Below are positions 1 through 8,110 of a stretch of DNA of 64,000 nt, in pieces (position 1 is the first letter of the stretch; every line of letters starts with the position of its first letter). A program made the position numbers and the translations under genes. Origin of the DNA: Actinomadura rudentiformis (GTDB lineage: Bacteria; Actinomycetota; Actinomycetes; Streptosporangiales; Streptosporangiaceae); the NCBI RefSeq assembly GCF_008923185.1, contig NZ_WBMT01000010.1, positions 124,001 through 188,000 on the forward strand. The letters are read 5' to 3'. The notes under the pieces are model-generated. The model saw only the letters and a list, made by a program, of their open reading frames with translations. It had not been told where the DNA came from and made no database searches.

Positions 1-100
1 CGGCGTCGTCCCGCTCGGATTCGCCGTAGGCCCAGCTCATGCCCATGCAGCCGAGCCCGACCGCGCCGACCTGCGTGCCTGCGAACGTACGTGTCCTCAT
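1..100 (-). CDS. Aldo/keto reductase, 5' end only
   Basis: Only the first 33 codons are inside the window; the rest lies to the left. The translated start (MRTRTFAG, then VGLGCMGMSWAYG) is the typical first strand and loop of the aldo/keto reductase barrel, where LGxGCMGMS precedes the catalytic region. The family reduces aldehydes and ketones with NADPH in the cytoplasm. The ATG at 100 lies 11 nt after the stop of the upstream SDR gene, so the two are probably co-transcribed as a redox pair. The catalytic Asp, Tyr, Lys and His are outside the window, so activity cannot be judged. Confidence 0.75.
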   Translation of the reverse strand, partial: MRTRTFAGTQVGAVGLGCMGMSWAYGESERDDA

Positions 101-111
101 GATTCTTCCTT

Positions 112-909
112 TCAGGCGGGGACGGCCGTGACGAGGCCGCCGTCGATGACCAGGTCCTGGCCGTTGATGTACGAGGCCTCGGCGGAGGCCAGGAAGGCGA
201 CCGCGCCGGCCACGTCTTCCGAGGAACCGAGACGGCCGGCGACCACCTGGGCCGCATAGGCGGCCGCCTCCTCCGTGGTGGGCGCGGCGCCGCGGAACAT
301 CGGGGTGTCGATGTAACCGGGACTGACGGAGTTGACCCGGATGCGCCGCGGGGCCAGGTCGGCGGCGAGGGTACGGGCCAGGTTGTGCACGGCGGCCTTG
401 GTCGCCGAGTAGACCGAGGCGACCGGAAGGCCACGGTAGAGCGTCCAGGAGGCGTTGATGACGATGGCGCCGCCGTCGCTCATCAACGGCACGGCCTTCT
501 GGACCGTGAAGTAGACGCCCTTGAAGTTGACCGCCACCGTCTCGTCGAAGTCGGCCTCGGTGATCTCGGCGCTCGGCTTGAACGTGCCGACGCCCGCGTT
601 GGCGAAGACCACGTCGAGACGTCCGAACCGGTCCCGGACGGTCGCCATCAGGGTGTCGAGATCGGCCAGGCTCGCGGCGTCCGCGCGCACGGCCAGGGCG
701 CGGCCGCCCGCGTCCAGTTCCTTGACGGTGTCCAGTTCTTTGACGGTGTCCAGTTCCTTGACGGCGGTGTCCAGGCGGGCCTGGTCGCGGCCAGTGATGA
801 TCACCTGTGCGCCCTCGGCCAGCAGGCGGGCGGCCGTGGCCAGGCCCATGCCGCTCGTGCCACCCGTGATCAGCGCGATCTTTCCGGTGAAGCGCCCCTC
901 GTTCGTCAT
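112..909 (-). CDS. SDR family oxidoreductase with internal repeat insertion
   Basis: A 265-aa classical short-chain dehydrogenase/reductase, the usual length. It shows the NAD(P) motif TGGTSGMG at residues 15-22, an NAG motif near 105, a Ser and the YSATK catalytic Tyr/Lys near 166, and the PGYIDTPMF segment after it. It should be a soluble NAD(P)H-dependent oxidoreductase; the substrate cannot be told. Oddly, the loop after the second beta strand carries three copies of KELDTV/KELDA encoded by 18-bp tandem repeats. The repeats keep the frame and sit in a loop that normally varies in length. The gene follows the XRE regulator on the same strand and precedes the aldo/keto reductase. Confidence 0.9.
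   Translation of the reverse strand: MTNEGRFTGKIALITGGTSGMGLATAARLLAEGAQVIITGRDQARLDTAVKELDTVKELDTVKELDAGGRALAVRADAASLADLDTLMATVRDRFGRLDVVFANAGVGTFKPSAEITEADFDETVAVNFKGVYFTVQKAVPLMSDGGAIVINASWTLYRGLPVASVYSATKAAVHNLARTLAADLAPRRIRVNSVSPGYIDTPMFRGAAPTTEEAAAYAAQVVAGRLGSSEDVAGAVAFLASAEASYINGQDLVIDGGLVTAVPA
714..770. repeat. Three tandem 18-21 bp repeats inside the SDR gene
   Basis: Units at 714-731, 732-749 and 750-770 share the core ccagttcNttgacggNgt. The first two differ by one base and the third has a 3-base insertion. All lengths are multiples of three, so expansion or contraction leaves the reading frame open and only changes loop length. Confidence 0.9.
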
Positions 910-1025
910 GACAACGATCGTGCTGGACGGCCGGGGAGGCGAACAGACGCGGCTTATCCTGGGTGTGGCACCACCAGGATGCCGGGCGCGTCTCGAAGTC
1001 GGCGCCCTTGGCCAGCGGTGCGCGC

Positions 1026-1892
1026 CTAGCTCGCTTGAACGAGGCGGACGTGGCGCATCAGGCGTTCGAGCCGTTCCTGGGTCTCGGTGCCGGGCTTGGG
1101 ATTGTGCAGCACCAGGTGGTGACCGGGAATCTCCTCCAGCGGCATCGCCAGGGCCTCGAACGCCATCTCCCCCACGTCGGGATGGTCGATGGTCTTGACG
1201 GCGGTGGTCTCACCGGTGACCTCGTGGCGGGCCCAGATCTCGGCGAACTCCGGGCTGACCGCGCTCAGGTCCGCGGCGATCCGTCCGAACTCGGGGTCGT
1301 CCGGATAGCGGGCGGCGTCGGCGCGGAACCGGCCCGCCACCTTCTCCGCGGCCACGGCCCATTGGGTGTCCCGCGCCCGGTAACGCTCGTTGGTGAAGAA
1401 CGTCACCACACAGTTGTGATCATGCACGTCGTAACCGAAGACGACCTGCGCGGCCTGGTTGATCGCCGCGAAGTTCCAGTGGCGGTCCCGGACGTAGGCG
1501 GGCCGGGGCGACCACGCGTCCAGCACCCGCTGGAGCTCGGGGCTGATCTCCGCCGTGGTGTTCGCCTCGGCCTGGGGCGGGTTGAGCCCGGCGAGGAGGT
1601 AGAGGTGCTGCCGTTCGGCCTCGTCCAGCCGCAGCGCGCGGGCGATCGCGTCGAGCACGGCCTCGGAGACCTTGATGTCGCGGCCCTGTTCGAGCCAGGT
1701 GTACCAGGACACCCCGACCCCGGCCAGGACGGCGACCTCCTCGCGCCGCAGGCCCGGCGTCCGGCGCCGCCCGGCGTCCGGCATGCCCACGTCCCGCGGC
1801 GTGAGCCGGGCGCGCCGCGTCCGCAGGAAGTCCCGCAGTTCATCGCGGCGGAGACCGTGCGACGTTCCCTCTGGGCCGTTCGCGCTGCTCAT
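1026..1892 (-). CDS. XRE-family regulator with MmyB-like ligand domain
   Basis: A 288-aa protein with an N-terminal Cro/C1-type helix-turn-helix (RREEVAVLAGVG through WYTWLEQGRDI, about residues 45-70) and a C-terminal MmyB-like PAS fold (VFGYDVHDHN onward). This layout is very common in actinomycetes, where the gene often sits next to an SDR or other oxidoreductase that it represses; the SDR gene lies 116 nt downstream on the same strand. The ATG at 1892 was chosen because a G-rich stretch precedes it; a GTG at 1901 would add three residues. Target and ligand are inferred from context only. Confidence 0.9.
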   Translation of the reverse strand: MSSANGPEGTSHGLRRDELRDFLRTRRARLTPRDVGMPDAGRRRTPGLRREEVAVLAGVGVSWYTWLEQGRDIKVSEAVLDAIARALRLDEAERQHLYLLAGLNPPQAEANTTAEISPELQRVLDAWSPRPAYVRDRHWNFAAINQAAQVVFGYDVHDHNCVVTFFTNERYRARDTQWAVAAEKVAGRFRADAARYPDDPEFGRIAADLSAVSPEFAEIWARHEVTGETTAVKTIDHPDVGEMAFEALAMPLEEIPGHHLVLHNPKPGTETQERLERLMRHVRLVQAS

Positions 1893-1987
1893 GCCCCCCA
1901 CGATAACCGCGGCCCCGCGACGGTCCGGACCCGCACCCGCCCTTGATCACCCGTCGCTCTAGGCTGGCCCCCGTGATCGGTTCGGCG

Positions 1988-2569
1988 ATGGGGCGGTGCA
2001 TGCGGGGCGGATTTCTCGCTGCCGCCTGCACGCTCCTCGCGCTCGCCGGTCACTCACTGGGCGTCGGCGGCGCGTGCTGCCTGCCGCCCCTCCCCGCGGT
2101 GTTCGTGACCGGCACCGTCGTGGGCGTTCTCTGCGTCACAGTGGCCGCGCGGCTGCTCTCGTTCTGGAAGATCCTGGTCGTGGTCGGCTGGGCCCAGGTC
2201 GCCTTCCACGTGTCTTTCGCGGTCACGGCCTCCGGTCCGGCACACCACGCGGGCGCCGTGCCCCCGCCGTCCCCGGCCGGGGCTGCGGGGGCGCCGTTCG
2301 GTCCGTCGATGCTCGCCGGGCACCTGGTGGCCGCGATCGCCGCCGCCGCGCTGCTCGCCGGTGCCGACCGGGCCCTCTGGTGGCTGCTCACCGCCGTCTT
2401 CGCGATCGCGGTCACGTTCGTGTGGCCGATCCCGCGCCGTGTCGAGACGCACCGCCCGCCGTGGGCCGTGCTGGTCGCCACTGACCCGGCGCCGCTCCTC
2501 GGCGTGCTGCTCGCCCGTGCCGTCCGGCGTCGCGGGCCTCCGGTGGTACGACCGCACGCCGCCGCCTGA
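1988..2569 (+). CDS. Integral membrane protein, function unknown
   Basis: About 193 aa with four to five hydrophobic segments: residues 5-30, a second around GTVVGVLCVTVAARLL, a third around KILVVVGWAQVAFHV, and two in the C-terminal half (HLVAAIAAAALLAGA and WWLLTAVFAIAVTFVW). Several His residues lie near segment ends, and a Pro/Ala-rich loop separates the halves. No enzyme motif is visible. It ends 76 nt before a substrate-binding lipoprotein gene on the same strand and is divergent from the XRE gene, so it may belong to the importer operon as an accessory membrane protein. The start is uncertain: an earlier in-frame ATG lies at 1943 and a GTG at 1973. Confidence 0.65.
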   Translation: MGRCMRGGFLAAACTLLALAGHSLGVGGACCLPPLPAVFVTGTVVGVLCVTVAARLLSFWKILVVVGWAQVAFHVSFAVTASGPAHHAGAVPPPSPAGAAGAPFGPSMLAGHLVAAIAAAALLAGADRALWWLLTAVFAIAVTFVWPIPRRVETHRPPWAVLVATDPAPLLGVLLARAVRRRGPPVVRPHAAA

Positions 2570-2645
2570 TCCCATCGCCCCGGTGGGCAGGTCCGGCGTG
2601 CCTTCGTGCATCCGTCCACTTCACCGGAAGCAAGGGAATCCCCCT

Positions 2646-3722
2646 ATGCACGTTCGTACGATGCTGCCTGCCTTCGCCGCGCTGACGCTCGCGACCGCCG
2701 CGGCCGGATGCGGAGGCTCCTCCTCCGGAGCCGACACCGTCTCGCCGGGCGCCGACGCCGCCCCGGCCAAGACCGGCTACCCGCTCACGTTCGACAACTG
2801 CGGCCAGAAGGTCACCTTCGCCAAGCCACCGCAGCGCGTCCTCATCCTCAACGGGACGTCGGTCGCCGAGGTCGAGAGCTTCATCCTTCTCGGCCTCCAG
2901 AAGCACATCCTTGCCAACGCCCAGTCGTACGGGGTGTCGGACGAGCCCTCGATGATCCAGGCCATCAAGTCCCTCCCCACGGGCGGCCTGACGATGAACA
3001 AGAACTTCGAGGTGCCCGCCGAGCAGGTCCTCGCCGCCAAGCCCGACCTGGTGATCTCGCACTGGTCGGGCGGCTTCGACGCCAAAAAGGGCATGGCGAC
3101 GCGCGAGCAGCTCGCCGCCGCCGGCATCACCACCCTCGTCAACCCGGTCAACTGCGCGTACGGCAAGCCGACCGCCACGCAGGCCGAACGGACGAGGTAC
3201 AAGAACGCCTCCATCGAGTCGTCGCACGACTTCCTGCGGCTCCTCGGCCGCGTCTTCGACGCCCAGCACAAGGCCGCCGAGGTGACCGGCGAGCTCCGGC
3301 GCCGCATCGAGGCCGTCCGCGCCCGGACCGCGGGCAAGGCCCCCAAGAAGATCCTCATCGCCTATCCCGGCATGGCGATGATGAACGCGAACGGCCTTCC
3401 CGCCGTCTGGACCGGCGGCGTCGCCGACCAGGTGCTCAAGGCCGCCGGAGGCGTCAACTCCTTCGCGGGCCTGGCGCCCGAGGCGGTCTCGTCCATCAAC
3501 AAGGAGCAACTGGCCACCGCGCAGGTGGACGTGCTCGTGGTGGGCGCGTTCCAGCCGTCGGAGGACCCGGCGGCCGAGGCCCGGAAGCTCTTCGCGCAGT
3601 ACCCGCAGTGGCAGGCGTCCAAGACCCGCTCGTTCGCGACGGTGGCCGACGGCGTGTTCCTGGGGCCGCTGAACGCCGTGGCCGTCGAGAAGCTCGCCAA
3701 GGCGGTGCACGGTGTCGGCTGA
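2646..3722 (+). CDS. ABC importer substrate-binding lipoprotein (FepB/BtuF type)
   Basis: A 358-aa precursor with a signal peptide ending in a lipobox (TAAAGC, Cys at about 22) followed by a Gly/Ser-rich tether. The mature part has the helical-backbone binding-protein fold: VTFAKPPQRVLILN at the start of lobe one, AAKPDLVIS in the middle, and a closing PLNAVAVEKLAK. This class captures ferric siderophores, haem or cobalamin outside the membrane and delivers them to FecCD permeases. The gene overlaps the permease start by 11 nt, giving a tightly coupled import operon. The ligand cannot be assigned; no riboswitch or clear iron box was seen upstream. Confidence 0.9.
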   Translation: MHVRTMLPAFAALTLATAAAGCGGSSSGADTVSPGADAAPAKTGYPLTFDNCGQKVTFAKPPQRVLILNGTSVAEVESFILLGLQKHILANAQSYGVSDEPSMIQAIKSLPTGGLTMNKNFEVPAEQVLAAKPDLVISHWSGGFDAKKGMATREQLAAAGITTLVNPVNCAYGKPTATQAERTRYKNASIESSHDFLRLLGRVFDAQHKAAEVTGELRRRIEAVRARTAGKAPKKILIAYPGMAMMNANGLPAVWTGGVADQVLKAAGGVNSFAGLAPEAVSSINKEQLATAQVDVLVVGAFQPSEDPAAEARKLFAQYPQWQASKTRSFATVADGVFLGPLNAVAVEKLAKAVHGVG

Positions 3723-4764
3723 GTCCACACGTGGGCCGCACCTGGTCTCCGGGCCGATGACCGGTGTGCTCATCGCCGGGCTGGCCGCCGGACTGGTCCT
3801 GATCACTGTCGCGGCCATCTCGATCGGCTCGGTGAACCTCCCGTTCGGCGCCGTCTGGAAGACGATCGGCACGCGGCTCACCGGCGCCGGCGCGGGCGAC
3901 CCGCTGCGCGACCAGGTGATCTGGGACATCCGGACGCCCCGCGTCCTGGTCGCCGCTCTCGTCGGTGCCGCGCTCAGCGTCGCGGGGGTGGCGCTCCAGG
4001 CCCTGGTCCGCAACCCGCTCGCCGACCCGTACATCCTCGGCATCTCGTCCGGGGCGTCGCTCGGCGCGGTCCTGGTCGTCGCGTTCGGCGCCTCCGCGGT
4101 GGGCGGGCTCGGGGTCACGGGCGCGGCGTTCGCCATGTCCATCCTGAGCGTGCTGGCGGTGTACGCGCTGTCGCAACGGGGCGGGCGGCTGCTCGACTCC
4201 CGGCTGGTCCTGATCGGCGTCGCTGTGGGCTACCTGTGCTCGGCCGCGACCACGTACCTCCAGTTGCAGGTCAACCCGACCGAGCTGCACGGCCTGATGT
4301 TCTGGCTGATGGGCAGCGTCGCGGGCGCCACCTGGTCCGACCTCGGGATCCCCGCCGCCGTGATCGCCGCCTGCATGGTGTTCCTGCTGCTCCAGGCCCG
4401 CAACCTGAACGCGCTGATGGCGGGCGAGGACGCGGCGGCGGGCCTCGGCACGTCGGTGCGGTCGCTGCGGATCGCGCTGCTGGTGATCGGCTCGCTGCTG
4501 ACCGCGACCGCCGTGAGCGTGGTCGGCGGGATCGGCTTCGTCGGCCTGATGATGCCGCACGCCGCCCGGTTCCTGGTCGGCGGCGACCACCGGCGCGTGC
4601 TGCCCGTGGCGCTGCTGATGGGCGCGGTGTTCCTGGTCGCGGTCGACATCGCCTGCCGCACGGTCGACCGGCCGAACGAGCTGCCCGTCGGCATCTTCAC
4701 GACCGGGCTCGGCGTGCCGTTCTTCATCTGGCTGCTGCTGCGGCGCCGATCGGGAGGTGCGTGA
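3712..4764 (+). CDS. FecCD-family ABC permease
   Basis: A 350-aa polytopic membrane protein, normal for the family, with the expected helices and hallmark stretches RTPRVLVAALVGAAL, NPLADPYILGISSGAS, VGGIGFVGLMMPHAAR and a final ELPVGIFTTGLGVPFF. The GFVGLMMPH region is the coupling segment that contacts the ATPase. It should form a homodimeric channel for a metal chelate. The GTG start at 3712 lies inside the 3' end of the lipoprotein gene, so translation is probably coupled; the stop lies 2 nt before the ATPase ATG. Confidence 0.95.
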   Translation: MSAESTRGPHLVSGPMTGVLIAGLAAGLVLITVAAISIGSVNLPFGAVWKTIGTRLTGAGAGDPLRDQVIWDIRTPRVLVAALVGAALSVAGVALQALVRNPLADPYILGISSGASLGAVLVVAFGASAVGGLGVTGAAFAMSILSVLAVYALSQRGGRLLDSRLVLIGVAVGYLCSAATTYLQLQVNPTELHGLMFWLMGSVAGATWSDLGIPAAVIAACMVFLLLQARNLNALMAGEDAAAGLGTSVRSLRIALLVIGSLLTATAVSVVGGIGFVGLMMPHAARFLVGGDHRRVLPVALLMGAVFLVAVDIACRTVDRPNELPVGIFTTGLGVPFFIWLLLRRRSGGA

Positions 4765-4766
4765 GG

Positions 4767-5531
4767 ATGCGGCTGGTCATCGAAGGTGTCACGGCGGAGA
4801 TCGACTCCACCCCGATCGTGTCCGGCGTCGATCTCGTCGCCGAACCCGGCCAGTTCGTCGGGCTGATCGGGCCGAACGGGAGCGGCAAGTCGACCCTGCT
4901 GCGCACCGTCTACCGGGCGCTGCGGCCCGCCACCGGGGTCGTGTCGCTGAATGGGGCGGACCTGTGGCAAATGCCCGCCAAACGGGCGGCGCGGCATCGT
5001 GCGGTGGTGACGCAGCACGGCGACCTGACGGCGGAGTTCTCCGTCGCGGAGGTCGTCGCGATGGGGCGCGCACCGCACAAGGGACTGCTCGATCGCGAGC
5101 ACGCCGCAGACCGGGCCGCGGTGGCGGAGTCGCTCAAGCGGGTGGAGATGGCGTGGGCCGCCGACCGGCTGTTCTCGACGCTCTCGGGCGGCGAGCGGCA
5201 GCGGGTGCTGCTGGCCCGCGCGCTCGCCCAGGAGGCGCCGCTCCTCGTGCTCGACGAGCCGACCAACCATCTGGACGTACGGGCGCAGCTCGGCTTGCTC
5301 GACCTGATCCGTTCGCTCGGGCTCACCCTGCTCACGGCGTTGCACGACTTGGATCACGCGGCCGCGTACTGCGACCACGTCGTCGTGCTGGAGAACGGTG
5401 CCGTACGGGCGTCGGGACCTCCGCTGGAGGTGCTCACGCCGGAGTTCGTGGCTGAGGTGTTCGGGGTCCGGGCGCATATCGGCCCGCATCCGATCACCGG
5501 CCGGCCGCATATCGCCGTGGCGTCCATGTGA
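4767..5531 (+). CDS. ABC importer ATPase (FepC/BtuD type)
   Basis: A 254-aa ATP-binding subunit with Walker A GPNGSGKST (about residues 35-43), a Q-loop at VVTQHGDL, signature LSGGERQR, Walker B LLVLDEPTNHLD and a switch His in LTALHDLDHA. The length and the HLDVRAQ stretch are typical of iron-chelate/cobalamin importers. It completes the operon with the lipoprotein and permease genes. The ATG at 4767 was chosen because it falls 2 nt after the permease stop and aligns with family starts (MRLVIEGV). ATP hydrolysis powers import across the cytoplasmic membrane. Confidence 0.95.
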   Translation: MRLVIEGVTAEIDSTPIVSGVDLVAEPGQFVGLIGPNGSGKSTLLRTVYRALRPATGVVSLNGADLWQMPAKRAARHRAVVTQHGDLTAEFSVAEVVAMGRAPHKGLLDREHAADRAAVAESLKRVEMAWAADRLFSTLSGGERQRVLLARALAQEAPLLVLDEPTNHLDVRAQLGLLDLIRSLGLTLLTALHDLDHAAAYCDHVVVLENGAVRASGPPLEVLTPEFVAEVFGVRAHIGPHPITGRPHIAVASM

Positions 5532-5555
5532 GTCGGATATGAGTCGATATGATCC
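5527..5555 (+). promoter_or_regulatory. Candidate promoter with GAGTCGATAT direct repeat
   Basis: Between the ATPase stop and the MFS gene the sequence gagtcg(g)atat occurs twice in tandem (about 5530-5550). The second copy contains TATGAT (5548-5553), a good -10 element about 45 nt before the GTG start. No convincing -35 is present. This may mark an independent promoter, or a direct-repeat operator for the carrier gene. Confidence 0.35.
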
Positions 5556-5597
5556 GTTCTCACGCGTGCGGCCCCGCGCCGCGAGAAGGAGACGCCG

Positions 5598-6959
5598 GTG
5601 TCCCTCGACCCCCCGCCCCCGGCCGCCGCCCCAGTACCCTCCGCCGCCGCCACACCACGCCGTGCCCGCGTGGTCCTCGCGTTGCTGATGGCGTTCATGG
5701 CGCTCAACTTCGCGGACAAGGGAGTGCTCGGCCTCGTCGCCGACCCCATCCGCGACGATCTCGACCTGACCGCCACCGAGTTCGGCACCATCGCGAGCGC
5801 CTTCTACCTGCTCTTCAGCCTGTCGGCGGTGCTGGTGGGATTCCTCGGCAACCGGATGCGCGCCCGGCCGCTGCTGGCTCTGCTCGTGCTGATCTGGTCC
5901 GTGGCGCAGCTTCCCATCCTGCTGCCCGTGGCCGGGTTCGCCGCGTTGCTGGGGACGCGCGTCCTGCTCGGCGCCGGTGAGGGGCCGAGCCTGCCGCTGG
6001 CCAACCACACCGCGTTCGGCTGGTTCCCGCAGGATCGGCGGTCGCTGCCTGCGGCGCTCATGACCGTGGGCGGCGCTCTCGGCGCGGTCATCGGCGCGCC
6101 GCTGGTCCTCGTCGTCAACGGCGTCCTCGGCTGGCGCGGCTCGTTCGGGGTCCTGGGCGTGCTGGGACTGCTCTGGCTTCTGGCGTGGTGGCGTTGGGGC
6201 GGCGACGGCCCGTACTCGTCGGCGACGGCGGCGGAGACCGACAAGTCCAGGGAGAGCGAGAAGGCCGAGGACGCCGAGCCGGATGTCCGTCTGCCCTACC
6301 GGCGCGTCTTCCTCACCGGCACCTGGCTCGGCGGCACGTTCTCGATGTTCACTGTCATGTGGTCGCTCGCGCTGGCGCTCACGTGGCTCCCCACGTGGCT
6401 GGAGGACCACGTCCACTTCAGCGACGCCGAAGTCAGCGGGGCGATCGGGCTGCCCAGCGTGATGGGGGTCGTCCTCGCCCTGAGCGCGGGCGTTCTCGCG
6501 CAGCGCCTGCTGAAGCGGGGTGCCTCGCCGCGGCTCGCGCAGGGCGTGGTCGGCGCGATCGCGGCCCTCGCCGCCGGAGTGTGCCTGCTCGGTCTGACAC
6601 GGGTCAGCCCGGTCGCGCTGATGTTGCCGCTGATGGCGATCGGTTTCGCGGCGGGCAACGCGCAGACGCCGCTGACCAACGCGGCGATCGCCCGGATCTG
6701 CCCGCCCGGGCAGCGCGCGGCCGCGCTCGCCACCTCGTACGCGATCGCCGCGACGTCGAGCATCCTGGCGCCGTACGTCTCAGGCCGCCTGATCGACTCG
6801 GCCGCGAGCGAGGCGGCTGGCTTCGATCACGCCTTCGACCTGTCGGGATGGCTGCTGCTGGCCGGCGGCCTGATCGCGTTCCTGACGGTCCGGCCCGACC
6901 GGGACGCTCAGGCGACCGCGCCGGAGGACCGCAGCCCGTCGATCGTCCCGGCGTCGTAG
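5598..6959 (+). CDS. MFS transporter
   Basis: A 453-aa major facilitator protein with about twelve hydrophobic segments and a charged central loop (ETDKSRESEKAEDAE, about residues 214-229) separating two six-helix halves. The first helix (FADKGVLGLVADP) and the LLGAGEGPSLPLANH stretch are like the anion:cation symporter/spinster-like branch, which moves organic acids. The GTG start at 5598 is preceded by gagaagga at good spacing. The 3' end overlaps the convergent CoA-transferase gene by 52 nt. Substrate unknown; the neighbouring acyl-CoA genes hint at an organic acid but are on the opposite strand. Confidence 0.85.
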   Translation: MSLDPPPPAAAPVPSAAATPRRARVVLALLMAFMALNFADKGVLGLVADPIRDDLDLTATEFGTIASAFYLLFSLSAVLVGFLGNRMRARPLLALLVLIWSVAQLPILLPVAGFAALLGTRVLLGAGEGPSLPLANHTAFGWFPQDRRSLPAALMTVGGALGAVIGAPLVLVVNGVLGWRGSFGVLGVLGLLWLLAWWRWGGDGPYSSATAAETDKSRESEKAEDAEPDVRLPYRRVFLTGTWLGGTFSMFTVMWSLALALTWLPTWLEDHVHFSDAEVSGAIGLPSVMGVVLALSAGVLAQRLLKRGASPRLAQGVVGAIAALAAGVCLLGLTRVSPVALMLPLMAIGFAAGNAQTPLTNAAIARICPPGQRAAALATSYAIAATSSILAPYVSGRLIDSAASEAAGFDHAFDLSGWLLLAGGLIAFLTVRPDRDAQATAPEDRSPSIVPAS

Positions 6960-8110
6960 CCCAGCTCGGCGAGCACCGCCTCGGTGTGCTCGCCGAGCGC
7001 GGGGATCGGTCCCATCCGGGCCTCGGCGTCCGCGAACGTGATCGGCGGCAGGATCGCGGGCAGTGCTCCGACCGGTGAGCCGACCTCGCGCCAGCGGTCG
7101 CGCTCGGCGAGCTGCGGGTGGGCGAGCAGGCCGTGGGTGTCGTTGATGGAGGCATTGGGCACACCGGCCTCGTCCAGCCGCCGCACCAGTTCGCCGCGCG
7201 TCATGCCGGCGGTCGCCTCGGCGATGAGGGTGTCGACCTTCGCTCGGTTGCGGACGCGGGCCTGGTTGGTGGCGAACTCGGGATCGGATGCCAGGAACGC
7301 CCGGTCGAGGACGCGTGTCACCAGGGCCGCCCACTGCCGGTCGTTCTGCACGCCGATGACGACGTCCTCACCGTACGCGGTCGGGTACGCGTCGTACGGA
7401 GAGATGAGCGGGTGGCCGAGCGCTGACCGCGGCGGCACCTTCCCGGTGGAGCGGGTGGCGTACATGGCCTGGCTCATCCACTCGGCGACGGCGTCGAACA
7501 TCGTCACCTCGACCGCCGCGCCCTCGCCGGTGGTCCCCCTCCGGACGAGCGCGGCGAGGGCACCGGAGAACGCGTACATCCCGGCGGCGATGTCGGCCAG
7601 CGGCGATCCCGCCTTGACCGGGGTCTCGGGTGTGCCCGTCACCGAGACCAGCCCTGCCTCGGCCTGGACGAGCATGTCGTAGGCACGCTTGTCGCGGTAC
7701 GGGCCGCGCGAGCCGTACCCCGACATGTCGATCACGATGAGGCGCGGGTGCCGGGCCCGCAGCTCGGCGGCGCCGAAGCCGAGGCGGGCGGCGGCGCCCG
7801 GGGCGAGGTTCTGGAGGAAGACGTCGGCCGTCGCGACCAGCTCGGCGAGGATCGCCCGGCCCTCCTCGCGCTTGAGGTCGAGCGCGACCGACTCCTTCGA
7901 ACGGTTGAGCCAGGCGAAGTGCGTGCCGAGCCCGCCGCTGATGAGCGAGTCGTAGGCGCGGGCGAAGTCACCGCCGTCCACCCGTTCGACCTTGATGACG
8001 CGGGCACCGAGGTCGGCGAGCTGCCGGCTGGCGAACGGCGCCGCCACCGCCTGCTCCAGCGCGACGACCGTGATCCCTTCCAGGGGCGGCGTCCCTTGCG
8101 AGGGCGCCAT
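6908..8110 (-). CDS. Family III CoA-transferase (CaiB/BaiF type)
   Basis: A 400-aa protein of normal length. Family landmarks are VVALEQAVAAPFASRQLADLGARVIKVE at the start, NRSKESVALDLK, then SGYGSRGPYRDKRAYD, where the Asp of YD is the expected catalytic residue, followed by TGTPETPVKAG and a typical C-terminal GVPNASIND. Such enzymes move CoA between carboxylic acids through an aspartyl-CoA thioester, feeding acids into beta-oxidation. The ATG at 8110 abuts the stop codon of the acyl-CoA dehydrogenase (8111-8113), so the two are translationally coupled and probably act in one acid-degradation pathway. The substrate is not deducible. Confidence 0.9.
   Translation of the reverse strand: MAPSQGTPPLEGITVVALEQAVAAPFASRQLADLGARVIKVERVDGGDFARAYDSLISGGLGTHFAWLNRSKESVALDLKREEGRAILAELVATADVFLQNLAPGAAARLGFGAAELRARHPRLIVIDMSGYGSRGPYRDKRAYDMLVQAEAGLVSVTGTPETPVKAGSPLADIAAGMYAFSGALAALVRRGTTGEGAAVEVTMFDAVAEWMSQAMYATRSTGKVPPRSALGHPLISPYDAYPTAYGEDVVIGVQNDRQWAALVTRVLDRAFLASDPEFATNQARVRNRAKVDTLIAEATAGMTRGELVRRLDEAGVPNASINDTHGLLAHPQLAERDRWREVGSPVGALPAILPPITFADAEARMGPIPALGEHTEAVLAELGYDAGTIDGLRSSGAVA

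Noticed and set aside
1902..2645. Cobalamin riboswitch upstream of the importer operon
   Set aside because: The leader regions are only about 75-95 nt and lack a B12-box-like sequence; substrate therefore left open.
4230..6416. 728-codon open frame on the minus strand
   Set aside because: Antisense to the FecCD permease, ATPase and MFS genes; no plausible protein content.
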